DNA of 64,000 nt from Perca fluviatilis (taxonomy: Eukaryota; Chordata; Actinopteri; Perciformes; Percidae). Made by a program: the position numbers and the translations under genes. Below, in pieces: positions 11,273 through 21,569 of the stretch. How positions within the stretch are numbered: position 1 is the stretch's first letter; every line of letters starts with the position of its first letter. Below the pieces are notes generated by a model. It made no database searches. It saw only the letters and a list, made by a program, of their open reading frames with translations, and had not been told where the DNA came from. The stretch is from the NCBI RefSeq assembly GCF_010015445.1, contig NC_053116.1, positions 39,950,740 through 40,014,739 of the forward strand, in the 5' to 3' direction.

Positions 11273-11723
11273 ATAATATTAACTTTAATTTCTTATACTG
11301 CACTGCACCTTTTATTCTTATACTGCACTATCAATTTTATTCTTGTTTTAATTTGTTTATTAATGTTTTAAAATTGTTTTTAATTGTTTTCTAACTGCTC
11401 TTTAATGTTTTATGTAAAGCACTTTGAATTGCCCTGTTGCTGAAATGTGCTATACAAATAAAGCTGCCTTGCCTTGCCTTGCCTAACACCTTTAAAGATA
11501 TAGAGTGTCAAAATAAATCCTGGAAAATCAAATGCCCATGTTCATCACAATGGTTTTACAATTACAAATTAATTAATTCATTCAACCAACCTTAATTTAT
11601 ACTCCAGATCATTGAAGGGCGACCCCCCACAAAGACAAAGAAAGGATAAACAAACAATAAGAAAACATAAAAACTAGGGCTGTCAGCATTAACACGTCAA
11701 TCGTCAAGCAGAGCTACCACCTA

Positions 11724-14637
11724 CTAACTGAGCATAGTAGTACAGTTAACGTGACTCAGGCAACCCGTTCTCATCCCAACCTCGTAAAATAAGTCCCGCA
11801 GCATCTCTGTCTCTCCACTGTCCAGTCTGTTAATCCACTCGTTCAGGATGGTTCTGGTGTGGCGGGCCGACCTCAGGCCCACCAGAGAGGCCACCGCCTC
11901 GGTGTTCAGGAAACCAGGAACCGCAGCCTCCACGATTCCCTTCAACCTGGTCACTTCAGCCCTCATCAGCCTCTCTGTGAGTCCAGGTCTGCTTCCATCC
12001 TTGAGATCCAGCAGGGCCCCCCACACCAGAGGCTCCTCCAGGAGCCAGAACAGAGACGCTACGGGTTCCAGTCTGGTCCATTTAAAATGTGTCCATGCTT
12101 TAAAAACTCCTTGGTAAAACGAAGGCAATTTACACAAAGAGATAAAACCACAGTCTACTAAAAACAAAGAAGCATCAAAACCCAGCCCTGCAACCCCCCT
12201 TAAAATGGTGCTGGCTACAGGCCTCCAGACGACATCATCGTTATCATATAAAAACCTCTGTACAAACCATAGTCTAAAAGCAGCAGTCCGGCTCTCCAAG
12301 TCAACCAAACCCTGCCCTCCCTCCTCCTTCGGCAGATATAAAACACACTTTGGGATCCAGTGCATCATATCCCAAAAGAACTTTAAAATAATCGACTGTA
12401 TTGTTTTTAAAAGGCCAGCTGGGGGCTGCATACATTTCAACTTGTGCCAGAGGCTGGATGCCACCAAGTTATTTATGATGAGCACCCTGCCTCTGTACAA
12501 CATGTGGGGAAGCAGCCACCTCCATTTTCCCAACGTCCCCTCCACCTTTTCAATAACTCCTTCCCAATTCTTATCCATGGTTCTCTGGTCCCCCAGATAA
12601 ACCCCCAGGTACTTTAACCCCCCCTCTTCCAGGTCAACCCCCCAGGAAGCAGAGGGAGGCCTCCAGCCCAGCTCCCCACTGCCAGGGCTTCACTTTTAGC
12701 CCAGTTTACTTTGGCAGCAGAAATACTGTAAAACACCTGAACAATACGTCCTAAAATATCTACATCTTGTTGTTTTTTTATAAAAACTATGATGTTGTCT
12801 GCGTAGGCTGATACAGTAAAAGGAGTAGTAAAACCAGGTAAAAACAGGCCAGTGATGCCAGAGCAGACATTATGCAGCATGGGTTCAATGGATAAGGCAT
12901 ATAGCATCCCAGACATGGAGCAGCCTTGTCTTATCCCCCTGTTTACTTTGAATGGTTTACACAACCCACCATTGATCTTCAGCACACTCTCAATGTTCTC
13001 GTACATTACCTTTATCTTGGCAATGAAACCAGGGCTGAGGCTGAACCTCTCCAGGACTTTCCACAGGTAACAGTGCTCAATCCGGTTAAACGCCTTTTCC
13101 TGGTCCAAAGAAACCAGACCAGTGTCTACGCCCAATGAACCAGAGACTGTCAAAATATCCCGAATTAGTGACACATTGTCAACAATGGACCTGCCGGGCA
13201 CACAATAGGTTTGTGTCCTATGAATGACACGGTCCAATACCATCTTCAGCCTGGATGCCAGGACTTTAGACAGCATCTTGTAGTCTGCGCACAACAGAGA
13301 GACTGGCCTCCAGTTTTTAATATCTTGTAGGTCCCCTTTCTTCGGGAGGAGGGTTAGCACTGCCCTCCTGCTGGATCTGCGACGCTGTCGTTAACGGCTG
13401 TCCTCCTGCTGACCTCAGAGCATGGATAATCCTGCTCTGGCCATTCTTCTTCTCCAAACTAAAAAAGAACTTAGTTGGAAAGTCCATTAAAGCAGCAGTC
13501 TGGAACCTGGACCGGATCAGTGCCCCCTGTGCTCTCATGCCCAGCAGGTCTGCCAAGACGGCTTTTTTAGACTTGAGGTCCTCAATACAGCCTCGATTTC
13601 CTGTGGACTCTGCAGAACTCTGCATGTCCACTATAGATATCTCCAGATCGTTCATAGACTTGGCAATGTCTCGAGAAACATTGAGAGTGTACTGCTGACA
13701 AAGCTGCCTGATTTCAACCTTCCCAATGTCCCACCACTGCCTGAGGGAACTAAAATCTCTCCTCCTGTCTCTAAAACCTTTCCAAAAAAAAAATAAAAAC
13801 ATCCCTAAAATGTGCATCTAAAAGCAAAGCAGTGTTAAAATGCCAATACGCAGATCTGGTTTTAATATTGGCAATGTAAACATCACAATACACATATGCA
13901 TGCTCAGAAAAACCGACAGGCAATATCCTACACCCTTTAAAAACATTAAAATGGTGCTTAAAACAATAAAACCTGTCTAATCTAGCCATAGTCAACCGGT
14001 TGTCTCTGCTGTGGATCCATGTGTACTGCCTCTGCAGTGCATGGCGGTCTCTCCAGACGTCTGAGAGACTGTGTGTCTCCATCAGCCGCTGCATGGCTTG
14101 CTTAGAAGCAGCATGTGGTTCGTTATGGTTCCGATCTAAAACATCATCATGTGTACAGTTAAAATCCCCCCCAAAAAATAAAAACTCCTCTGGTTCACAC
14201 TCACTTAAAACCGTACTGAGTTCATTTAAAAAAAGAACTCTATCAGGTCCTGAGTTTGGAGCGTATACGTTTATAAAAACCAGATTAAAAACTTCATACT
14301 GGGCTCTGACTACTAAGAGTCGGCCCTTTATTCTTTCATCTACAGTGTGGGACTTTGGTAGAAAGTTTCTAGCAAACAGGATTGCTACTCCTCCGCTGAT
14401 GCTGCTAAGATGACTTAGCACCACCTCCCCATCCCATTCCCTCCTCCAGTCTGTCTCATTTAAAGTGTCGCTGTGCGTTTCTTGCAACATTGCAACATTT
14501 ACTCCTTTAAGTTTTAAAAACTCAACAAGGCAAGCCCTCTTCTTCACATCTCTGCCACCGTTTATATTAAGAGTGGAGATTTTAAAATTACTCATTATGT
14601 CAGATGTGAGGAGAGACACACAAAAAAAATGACACAA
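11724..14637 (-). pseudogene. Tx1-type LINE ORF2, multiply frameshifted
   Basis: The minus-strand frames together cover an endonuclease-RT protein. The endonuclease segment has STLNINGGRD, MLQETHSD, LVFINVYAPNSGP, GGDFNCTHDD and a terminal SEHAYVYCDV block. The RT segment has LLPKKGDLQDIKNWRPVSLL, YCVPGRSIVDNV, LVSLDQEKAFNRIEH, RGIRQGCSMSGMLYALSIEP and, at the active site, SAYADNIIVF. The family has YADD, so the second catalytic Asp is Asn here. Frame breaks fall near 13770-13815, 13317-13360 and 12580-12615. The C-terminal part (residues PAGLLKTIQSIILKFFWD and onward) is typical of Tx1/L1-like elements. No activity is expected. Confidence 0.8.
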
Positions 14638-14666
14638 AAATGAAGACCAACAACAAATGGACGGAC

Positions 14667-15914
14667 CTAGTCTTCCTCACTGTCTCCATCATTTAAAAGC
14701 TCCAGTTTGATCCTCTGAAACAGTTTCTTCAACCTGTAAAACTCTGGTAGAGTGAAGCCTCGCTCACCTCTAAGATGCATTTGATCTCGTATTGAGATCA
14801 ATAAAACATTTTTGTTCTCAAAATAGTCTTCAAGGTTTATGTTTTTGCTATTTTTCGTTTTCTGGAGGAACTGTCTTATTTGTTCTACCTGGTACAGTTC
14901 TCCCTGTACCGACCCAACAGAGACCTGGGAGTCAGTCAGAGGCTGACTGAGGACACTACAGTCCTCTTCCTCCTCATCTTCCTCCATTTCTAACTCCTCA
15001 AACTCTTCCTCCTCCACCTCTTCTTCCTCCTCCTTCCCTTCCTCCTCCTCTCTCACTGCCATTTTTTTGGCTTGAGAACCCTTATTTCTGATGTCCTTTG
15101 TTTTTCTTTTCCTTGCAGACAATTTTTTAACTTTGTCATTTTCACCCAAAACAACCTCATCCCTCATCCCTCCTCTCTGCTTCTACTGCTGCGACTGCAG
15201 GGACAGTCAGCTCAGCCTCAGCTCATTCCTCCATCTCACCTGTCTGCTCCCTACACACACCCTCACCCGATTTTTTTTCTTTTTCTTCACCCACAGCACT
15301 TTCCCCTGTCACACACACACTTCCATCACCCTCCCCTCCCACTTCATTCACACAAACACCCGGTGTATTTACATTACTCACCTTGTGCGTCTGGTCGGGC
15401 ACGGCATCACCACACCGCCGTGCAGCAAGCGGAGCGGGCATCGGCCGCTCGGACGCGGCAGCCGGCCCCGAGGCAGCAGCCCCCTCCGGTACCCCCGGAG
15501 GAGCGGGGGCCGGCCCCGAGGCAGCAGCCCCCTCCAGTACCCCCGGGGGAGCGGGGGCCGGCCCCGCCCCGGCACCAGCCCTCCCCCCCGGACCGGGAGG
15601 ATTCGGATCACCTCGTCAGAGATGAACGGTGGGACGTTTGACAGTACCACCTTAGTGGCTGGTTGAGTGAGCGGTAGCACCTGAACAAACATTTCACACA
15701 CGGTGATGCCCGCCTCGATGACTTGGTTCACTTTCTCCTCCCGGTCCAGGAAGATGACCACCGCACCGTTCATCCGAGCGGCCGACATAATACTACCATG
15801 CCCGACCTTCTCCCCCACAGCTAGACTAATGTCCTCCACGCTGCACGGGAAACTAGGACAGATCTTAATGCCATGTTTCCTGGTGAGCATGGAGAACCCC
15901 TCTCCATTCACCAT
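14667..15914 (-). pseudogene. Tx1-type LINE ORF1, internally rearranged
   Basis: The N-terminal frame (15914 to 15378) starts MVNGEGFSMLTRKHGI and carries a compact domain (CPSFPCSVEDISLAVGEKVG, VVIFLDREEKVNQVIEAG, VLSNVPPFISDEVI) recognisable as the RRM-like ORF1 domain of Tx1 elements. It then runs into Arg/Gly/Pro repeats encoded by a 48-bp GC-rich tandem duplication. The C-terminal frame (15167 to 14667) is Lys/Glu-rich, with a long acidic run and then an alpha-helical region ending DGDSEED. The zinc-knuckle segment expected between the halves is not visible, so an internal deletion or replacement is inferred. Confidence 0.65.
15466..15561. repeat. 48-bp GC-rich tandem duplication in LINE ORF1
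   Basis: Two direct 48-bp units start CCCCGAGGCAGCAGCCCCCT. They differ at two positions (CGG/CAG and GGAGGA/GGGGGA contexts). The surrounding 15420-15600 is very GC- and CpG-rich compared with the AT-rich window. Confidence 0.85.
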
Positions 15915-16123
15915 GGCGGCTGCACACGCTGACCGGCGAGACGCCGGCAGGAGTCAAAACCACCCAAATAAACCTAAACTAACCACCAAACAGTACTACA
16001 AATAAAAGATAAAGTGACCTACACCGCCAAACTAAACAAAACTAAAAGAAAATATCAAACAAAGAAAAAAGAAAAGTAAGAAAAATCTACAAATCGCTGC
16101 AGCTCACTCACACACGCTCTCAA

Positions 16124-16377
16124 CTCGGAGAGAGAGAGAGAGAGGGAGAGACAAAGAGAGAGAAAGAGAAAGAGAGAGAGGGAGAGTGAGAGAAGGAGGG
16201 AAAGAGAGATAGAGAGAGAAATGGGGAGGGATGGAGAGAGGAGAGAGAGAGCGAGAAAGAGAGGGACAGGGAGAAAGAGAGGGAGAGACAGGGAGGGAGA
16301 GACAGGGAGGGAGAGACAGGGAGGGAGAAGGAGGACTGAAAAGAGAGGAGAGCGAGAGAGAGAAAGAGGGAGAGTAG
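16124..16377. repeat. GA-rich polypurine tract
   Basis: About 250 bp of nearly pure purine on +, mostly (GA)n with GGGAGAGACAGGGAGG units repeated near 16275-16325. It adjoins the 5' end of the Tx1-like LINE. Confidence 0.9.
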
Positions 16378-16492
16378 TAGTTAGTCTTATGATCAGATAG
16401 TCCTGGGCTACAGAAGTATTTTTATGGTAACAGCGCTGACAGCAATGTGTTTTAGAAATGTTAGGGTGAGGGTTAAATTGTTTTCAATACAG

Positions 16493-18298
16493 GTGCATGT
16501 TGAGGTCCAGGCAGTCAGGTACAGCACATGCCAGTGCCAAATCGGCAGAGACAAGTGCCATCATATGGCAGCTTTGTTGATTTGGGTTGAGAAAAATGTG
16601 TCCCGCACCGAAGTGGAATGTGTGTGGAAGAAGAGGGACGAAATTGCAGCAAAGAAAGTGTCTGCGATGACCATCCACAACACGAGGTTTGTAATAAGTT
16701 TGTTGATGTTGCGTGGTTTGAATTATTTTCTTAACTACGTAATGTGGTTTAAAGCTATTGCTAATAAGATTAATCATATTTAAGTTAACATACACTCGCG
16801 GTGTGTTGTATTGCAGCTGAAAAATCATGATCATAAGCTTTATCACCATATTGAAATATACTGTAGTTGCAAGACAGTGAGGCTGAGATGTACACTGTGA
16901 TTTTTGTTTTAAAAGCTTAGATTGTGTGCTATAAATAAATGATGATCATAATAAAAGGCTATTAAATTGAGATAAATACATTACTCATTTTATCATTGTA
17001 ACCAGTTGTATACCATTATTTCAGCTGGCATCAAAAGACGTGTCACCCAGGAGGACAAAGAATGGGCTCAGGCATCCTTGTTACAAATTGGGCATTTTAC
17101 AGGGATGGGGTGGATTTTGAGTCCAGAGACGCCTCAGGTAAGATTTTTTACTTTTGTACTTTCATACTCCCTTAGAATTAGCGAAACATCACAATTACAC
17201 TTACATTAAATCAATGACAATTCAGCTAGGGTTTTGTCATCCAACACATAATAATTTTGTACAATGTTATATGTTTAATTTTTCGAAATTTGAACCAGGG
17301 GTTGGTTTCAAATAACAATACATAATTTAGGCTCATAATAAATTTGGTAAACTACACATATGTATGTATGCAAACCATTGCTTTCATTTCAAATGTATTT
17401 TGTATACACTATGTGGCTAAGTATGTGGACACCTCACTGACTTCACAACTTGTGCCTAACTTAAAATCTAGACTCTCCCAATCAAGATGTTTGATGGGCT
17501 GGTGACCAGCCCAGGTTTTGTCCAAGCTGAGGACAAGGCTCTATATTTGCTGTCAATGCATGCTGTCAATGATCAGGAGAAGCAGCAGATTGAGGAAGCA
17601 ACTGTTGGCCAGGCTAAGAACTCATTATGGTAAGAAAGCTTATTAATAAAAAGTATACTCTCATGGTTCTGAGAGCCTAACACGCTGAACCTTAAACGCA
17701 TGCAAACAGACAACACAAACGTTATTTACTCTAACCCCGGATTTTCACCAACTGTGGAATGGTTGCGGATCAGCTCCAAAGTGTCTGCTAAAGGCCGTAA
17801 ATTTGCTCAAAATGTAGAAGTGTGCTGGAGAATGTCAGATTGTTTTTACATGAAACTGTAATGCCAATTGTTGAGCAAAATTGGTCTCTCTCATGGTTGG
17901 TTTCTTTTAACAGGTTTACATCTACAAGGATAACAGCAAGTAACTTTGGTTTGGTCTTGGCAGCAGTCAAGTGGAAGTCTTATTCAAAACCCTGCTTGGC
18001 CAGTACAACCTCAAAGAAGGATCTAAAGTAAACTGTAGTTAATAAGTGAATATTTAAAATGAAGGCATCAGTGTCTAAGGATACACTTATTAAGACTAAG
18101 TGGTATTTGTCCCCTCCCCCCAAGGCATGTGATTGGGGAATCCTGCATGAGCTAAGGGCAAAGCAGGAATACACTGAGCGCACTGGTGTTGTTATACAAG
18201 AGAGGGGACTGTTCCTATCTGATAGCGGCCTACTTGGTGGATCTCCTGATGGGACGGTGTTTGGAAACTGCATGATTGAAGTCAAGTGTCCATGGTCA
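16493..18298 (+). pseudogene. SWIM zinc finger / YqaJ-like exonuclease gene of the transposon
   Basis: Exon-like blocks with canonical borders occur at 16493-16686 (acceptor TTCAATACAG), 17025-17137 (donor GTAAG), 17472-17629 (TLPIKMFDGLVTSPGF..., donor GTAAG), about 17914-18030 and about 18060-18298. Block 1 encodes a SWIM-type zinc finger, CQCQIGRDKCHH then MAALLIW (pattern CxCx6CxH). Block 4 encodes RFTSTRITASNFGLVLAAVK, then shifts frame before LFKTLLGQYNLKEG. Block 5 encodes the nuclease core: ACDWGILHE, KQEYTERTGV, GLFLSDSGLLGGSPDG and IEVKCPWSAR, in which the GSPDG and E-V-K residues are the metal-binding signature of YqaJ/lambda-exonuclease folds. The gene then runs into a CT microsatellite and has no C-terminus. 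The frameshift indicates a dead copy. Confidence 0.7.
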
Positions 18299-18311
18299 GC
18301 CAGAACCAAAA

Positions 18312-18406
18312 CTATCTCTTTGTCTCTCCCTCTCTTTCTCCGCCCCCCCTCTCCCTGTCCCTCTCTTTCTCTCTCTCTCCATCCCTCCTTCTCCCTCCCT
18401 GTCTCT

Positions 18407-18468
<62 letters not shown>

Positions 18469-18573
18469 CTCTCTCTCTCTTTCTCTGTCTATCCCTCTCT
18501 CTCTTTCCTTCTCTTTCCCTCTCTTTATCTCTCCCTCTCTCGCTCCCCCTCTCTCTCCCCCCCTCTCTCTTTA
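18312..18573. repeat. CT-rich polypyrimidine tract
   Basis: About 260 bp of pyrimidine on +, with a pure (CT)n core at about 18412-18463. It is opposite in strand sense to the GA tract at 16124-16377 and shares CCCTCCCTGTCTCTCCCTCC-like blocks with it. Open frames here encode only Ser/Leu/Pro repeats. Confidence 0.9.
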
Positions 18574-18799
18574 AATACATTTGTTGAATGTTAAATGTAA
18601 GAAGCCACTTCTTACATTTAATCTGCTGTAGCCTATTTGTGTGCATAACTAAATGTTGAAATGAATGTTTGATGTAGTGCTTTACTTGAGTCAAGATAAG
18701 ATAAATGCTGTGTAGCCAAAATTTTATAAAGATTGTTTCCTACCTTAAATTCTCTGTTTTAAGAAAATAAATGAAACTTTGCCATTTCACACAAGCCAG

Positions 18800-19100
18800 G
18801 CATTGTATTTATTATACATATTTATTATCATATCACATCTATATTATATATCACAAATATTACATATTTATCACATTTATTATACCACATCTATATTATA
18901 TATCAAAAATATAACATATTTTTCATATCATATCTATATTATCTATCACACATATTACATATTTATCATATTTATTATTATATCACATATTTATCATATC
19001 ACATCTATATAATATATATCACAAATGTTACATGTTTATATTATTATATCACATATATATTATACATCACAAATATTACATATTTATCATATTATTATAG
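18800..19100. repeat. AT-rich degenerate tandem repeat
   Basis: Motifs such as ATCACATCTATATTATATAT and CACAAATATTACATATTTAT recur about five to six times with a spacing of roughly 50-60 bp. It fills the junction between the two transposon genes. No coding content. Confidence 0.75.
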
Positions 19101-19261
19101 TTTGTAAGCCCTTCATGCTACACAGAATTTGTAAAACACGCAACTAACCCTCAACCAAATCCTAATTCTACCCTAACCCTATTTACATTTAGTCATTTTT
19201 AACCCTATAGTAAGTACATGTAGTGTGTAATCAAATATGCAGAAATTCATGCATGTACAAT

Positions 19262-20247
19262 TCGGGATGTTCAGGGAAACTCCTTCTGGCAAAATGTCAC
19301 GAATTGTGAAGCCCTTGTCTGCCATAACCATATCACCAGGATGTAAATGTTGAAGAAGTCCACAGTCAGCTGTTATTGCCTTGTCTGAGGCACTCCCGTC
19401 ATACAGGTCACTGGCAAAGGTAATAACTCCATTAGGTGCAACACCAATTAAAGCCTTAAGTGTGGTTTGTCCTTTGTACTGACTGTACAAATGGCACTGT
19501 GCATCAAGCCTCTCTGTGTTAGAGACTGCAACCTCTGTGCAGTCGAGGACAATCCTACAGTTAGGAAAGGCTGGAAGCTGTCTGGCAGCGATGTTTGATT
19601 CTTGGCTGTGGAGGGGATGGTGTTCTCAAGCAAACCTACATACAAAATATCATACAGGGCACTAATGATGTTGGTGAAGATGTTGGTTACTGTGGCTGTG
19701 CTACAATTAAACCTTGTTGCAAGGTCTACATGGCCGCAATTTAGTCTAAGCTTCATTAAGGTCAGGAGCAATTGATCAATTAGGGGCATCATTTGGACAG
19801 TCCAATCAGAATGATATTGTAGCTCGAATTTAGAAAGAAGCGCTTCCAAAAACAGGACAGTGGCAACATCAGGCAATCCAGTAAAATATTGAACTCTGTC
19901 AGGGCTGGAAGAAATTTGACTGAAGGAAAAGGTTTGCTTTTGTTTCTTCAATTGTTTTTTCAATTTGTCATTCTCTTCCCTCAGCATGTCATTCTCCATT
20001 TCAAGTGCCACAAGACTTTTTGAAGTACATGGGGTCTCTGCAGTTACCATGTCAGCATCTGTTCCCTCATCCTCACCAATGCTAGGGACCATTTGTTTCT
20101 TCCGTTTAGGGAGATGGCTGAGGTGCTCGGGGAATTGGAAAGTCTTCCCCTCATTCCAAGCAAATCGCTATGGTCCAGCAGCTTTTCCATTGGGGAAATG
20201 CCAACTGCACACCCTAGAGTTGCAATTTGGAGTGAAGTTTTCACGTC
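19262..20247 (-). pseudogene. THAP-domain DDE transposase (DDE_4 type) of the ISL2EU-like element
   Basis: Reading on -, an acceptor (CTTTTTTACAG) precedes RENFTPNC, RVCSWHF, the C-terminal half of a THAP zinc finger, followed by an in-frame stop (CCA TAG) and a basic stretch. The main frame begins near 20092 with an acidic segment and a Leu-zipper-like coiled coil (ALEMENDMLREENDKLKKQL). It continues with the conserved helix-turn-helix region QYFTGLPDVATVLFLEALL ... LMKLRLN ... LATRFNCSTATVTNIF. A one-base shift near 19555 is needed to continue with LDCTEV (first catalytic Asp), then FASDLYDGSASDKAI (second) and VMADKGF (third acidic site). The match ends abruptly at SLNIP (about 19262), so the C-terminus is lost. 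The promoter-side THAP exon was not found. Confidence 0.72.
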
Positions 20248-20259
20248 TGTAAAAAAGAA

Positions 20260-21200
20260 TATATATAATTATTAATAAATTAATAAATATTACTTTTTAT
20301 TATTTTTAGAATCAAATTACATTAATTCACAAAAGGGATTTTTTTATTATTCAAAAGGTTGTAACATGTTCCTATTGACCTGACTTACTTACTACAGGTG
20401 AAATTCTGACAATACCTCCCTTAGTGTATGTACAATAAGTGAATTACATTAATTGTTTCATAAACATATTTGATTAAATTTCTGTTTCATGTTCAAAAGG
20501 TTGTAGTACCTTCCTAGTGACCAGACTGACTTACTACAGGTGAAATTTTGATAATACCTAATAATACTGTATTACATAATATAATACTGTAATTTACTAA
20601 AAGGGGGTTTGTTTGTTCCATAACCTGAAACCAAAGCATACTAAGACACACACAGCTTCTTCAAGATTGGATTTGGCCAGGCTTGTTCTGTGTATGTACA
20701 ATGTGTGAGATGTAAGATCAGAATCAAATATGTAAACATACCTGGCCATTAACCATGATTCTGATCTTATATCTCAGACTCCCTCCAACAATGCTCAATT
20801 ATTATAGAAATGAGAAACGTTAGCAGATTATCATAATATCAAACTGGTCTAATGTTTTTTCTTGCTACGTACGCGGAACATTTGGTGAACATTTTAATGT
20901 TTGTTTGGCGTCTGTAGGTGAAAGTATGAAGGAGCTGAACATTTTGGGAGCGGAAGATTTTAAGGATTTGAAGCATGCTCTCATTCACTTCAATGTTAAA
21001 AAACGTCTTAAAAATGTTTAGTAGTAGTAGTAGTAGAAGTATTTTTAAAAAGTATAAATAGTATAAATTGTAGAAAAGAAGTCCCGTCATTAGCTGAAAA
21101 GAGCTGAATATTTTAAAAGTTGAATGGTTTTAATAGCTGAAAGTATGCAGCAGTTACGCAGAGCCAAAAAATGTATGGAATAAGATGTAAGAAGTTTATA
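20260..21200. other. Non-coding stretch with hairpin and (GTA)n
   Basis: I see no gene. A hairpin is present: the GAGATGTAAGATCAGAATCA block near 20707 pairs with the block near 20755-20776 with one mismatch. Two diverged copies of a 'AAAAGGTTGTA...TTACTACAGGTGAAATT' segment lie at about 20350-20420 and 20495-20560. A (GTA)5 run is at 21021-21035. Confidence 0.5.
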
Positions 21201-21239
21201 AAGAACAGAATAACAATATAACAATAGTTGGAATGCTGT

Positions 21240-21553
21240 AGAACAGAAGGGTTGCACGTCAGCTCGGGAACAGAAGTCAGTTCGTGGGCACTGGTCGGCC
21301 TGGGGACACTAGACAGCACTGGGAAGGTCGCAGAGCAGTGTTTTGGTTCACCGCTAGGAGACTCCAGGAAGTCTTGAATCAAATCTGGGAGGTAGCTCCG
21401 GAGCCAGGGATGAGTGTAGGCGTCTTGGCGAGCAGCCTGGAGAACTGCCTCCTTGGCCTCCCAACCTCTAACCATTCTCCACCTCCCCACAGCGCAAATA
21501 AGCCTGCAGGTTAGGTCTGAGAGTTCGTACTTAACTGCCTCTGCTGGCTCCAT
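21240..21553 (-). pseudogene. Start of gag of an LTR retrotransposon (truncated)
   Basis: The frame starts MEPAEAVKYELSDLTC only 17 bp after the LTR that ends at 21570 (minus-strand sense), a layout usual for fish Gypsy/ERV-like elements with a very short leader. It reads about 105 residues with a Trp/Arg-rich segment (RWRMVRGWEAKEAVLQ) and a Pro/Ser-rich end, then runs into unrelated non-coding sequence. No protease, RT or second LTR follows. The family was not identified. Confidence 0.55.
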
Positions 21554-21569
21554 GCTGGTCAGATCATTA

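Larger units (their letters stand above)
6508..11483 (+). mobile_element. Near full-length L2-clade LINE
   Basis: The element contains ORF1 (esterase-like) and ORF2 (APE endonuclease plus RT) on +, then a 3' UTR ending in the typical 'GTGCTATACAAATAAAGC' and a (TTGCC)n tail at 11465-11483. Its ends are proven by an empty site: the inverted copy near 26062-26070 reads straight from the left flank (...ACAACTAAC) into the right flank (ACCTTTAAAG). (C)TAAC is present on both sides here, a 4-5 bp target duplication. The length of about 4.98 kb is close to that of complete fish L2 elements. It sits in the slc6a8 intron in sense orientation. Confidence 0.9.
4600..11590 (+). repeat. Arm 1 of a large inverted duplication
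   Basis: About 2.0 kb of this arm (4600-6507 and 11484-11590, the gap being the L2 LINE) reappears in reverse complement between 22041 and 37235. The shared content includes the intronic sequence, the MITE at 5606, the slc6a8 exon at 6203-6335 and its 3' intron. This arm keeps the slc6a8 reading frame, so I treat it as parental. Similarity by eye is high but clearly below that of the retroviral LTR pair nested in arm 2. Confidence 0.88.
11700..16090 (-). mobile_element. Degenerate Tx1-clade LINE on the minus strand
   Basis: Reading leftward from about 16090 the element shows ORF1 (15914 to 14667), a ~30-bp gap, then ORF2 with an APE endonuclease (14637 to ~13771), linker (13817 to 13317), RT (13360 to 12614) and C-terminal region (12578 to 11724). 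The ORF1 opening (MVNGEGFSMLTRKHGIKICP) and the RT style match the L1-like Tx1 clade common in fish and frogs. ORF2 is split into four frames. ORF1 seems to lack its usual Cys-His zinc-knuckle region, replaced by a GC-rich repeat. The 5' end abuts a long GA tract. Boundaries are approximate. Confidence 0.8.
16400..20260. mobile_element. Remnant of an ISL2EU (IS4EU)-type DNA transposon
   Basis: Two convergent degenerate genes lie together: a SWIM plus YqaJ-like nuclease gene on + (exons from 16493 to about 18298) and a THAP-DDE transposase gene on - (20247 to about 19262). Established knowledge: ISL2EU transposons of animals encode a THAP/DDE transposase together with a YqaJ-fold exonuclease, so the pairing is diagnostic. 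The junction between the genes is filled by a CT tract and an AT-rich tandem repeat, and both genes lack their C-terminal ends there. I could not fix the terminal inverted repeats, so the outer limits are approximate. Confidence 0.72.

Noticed and set aside
18059..18594. Frames of 100-170 codons made of Ser/Leu/Pro or Arg/Glu over the CT tract
   Set aside because: Microsatellite translation. Only the first ~80 codons of the 18059 frame (YqaJ part) are meaningful.
18779..19012. 77-codon Ile/Tyr/His-rich frame
   Set aside because: Translation of the AT-rich tandem repeat.
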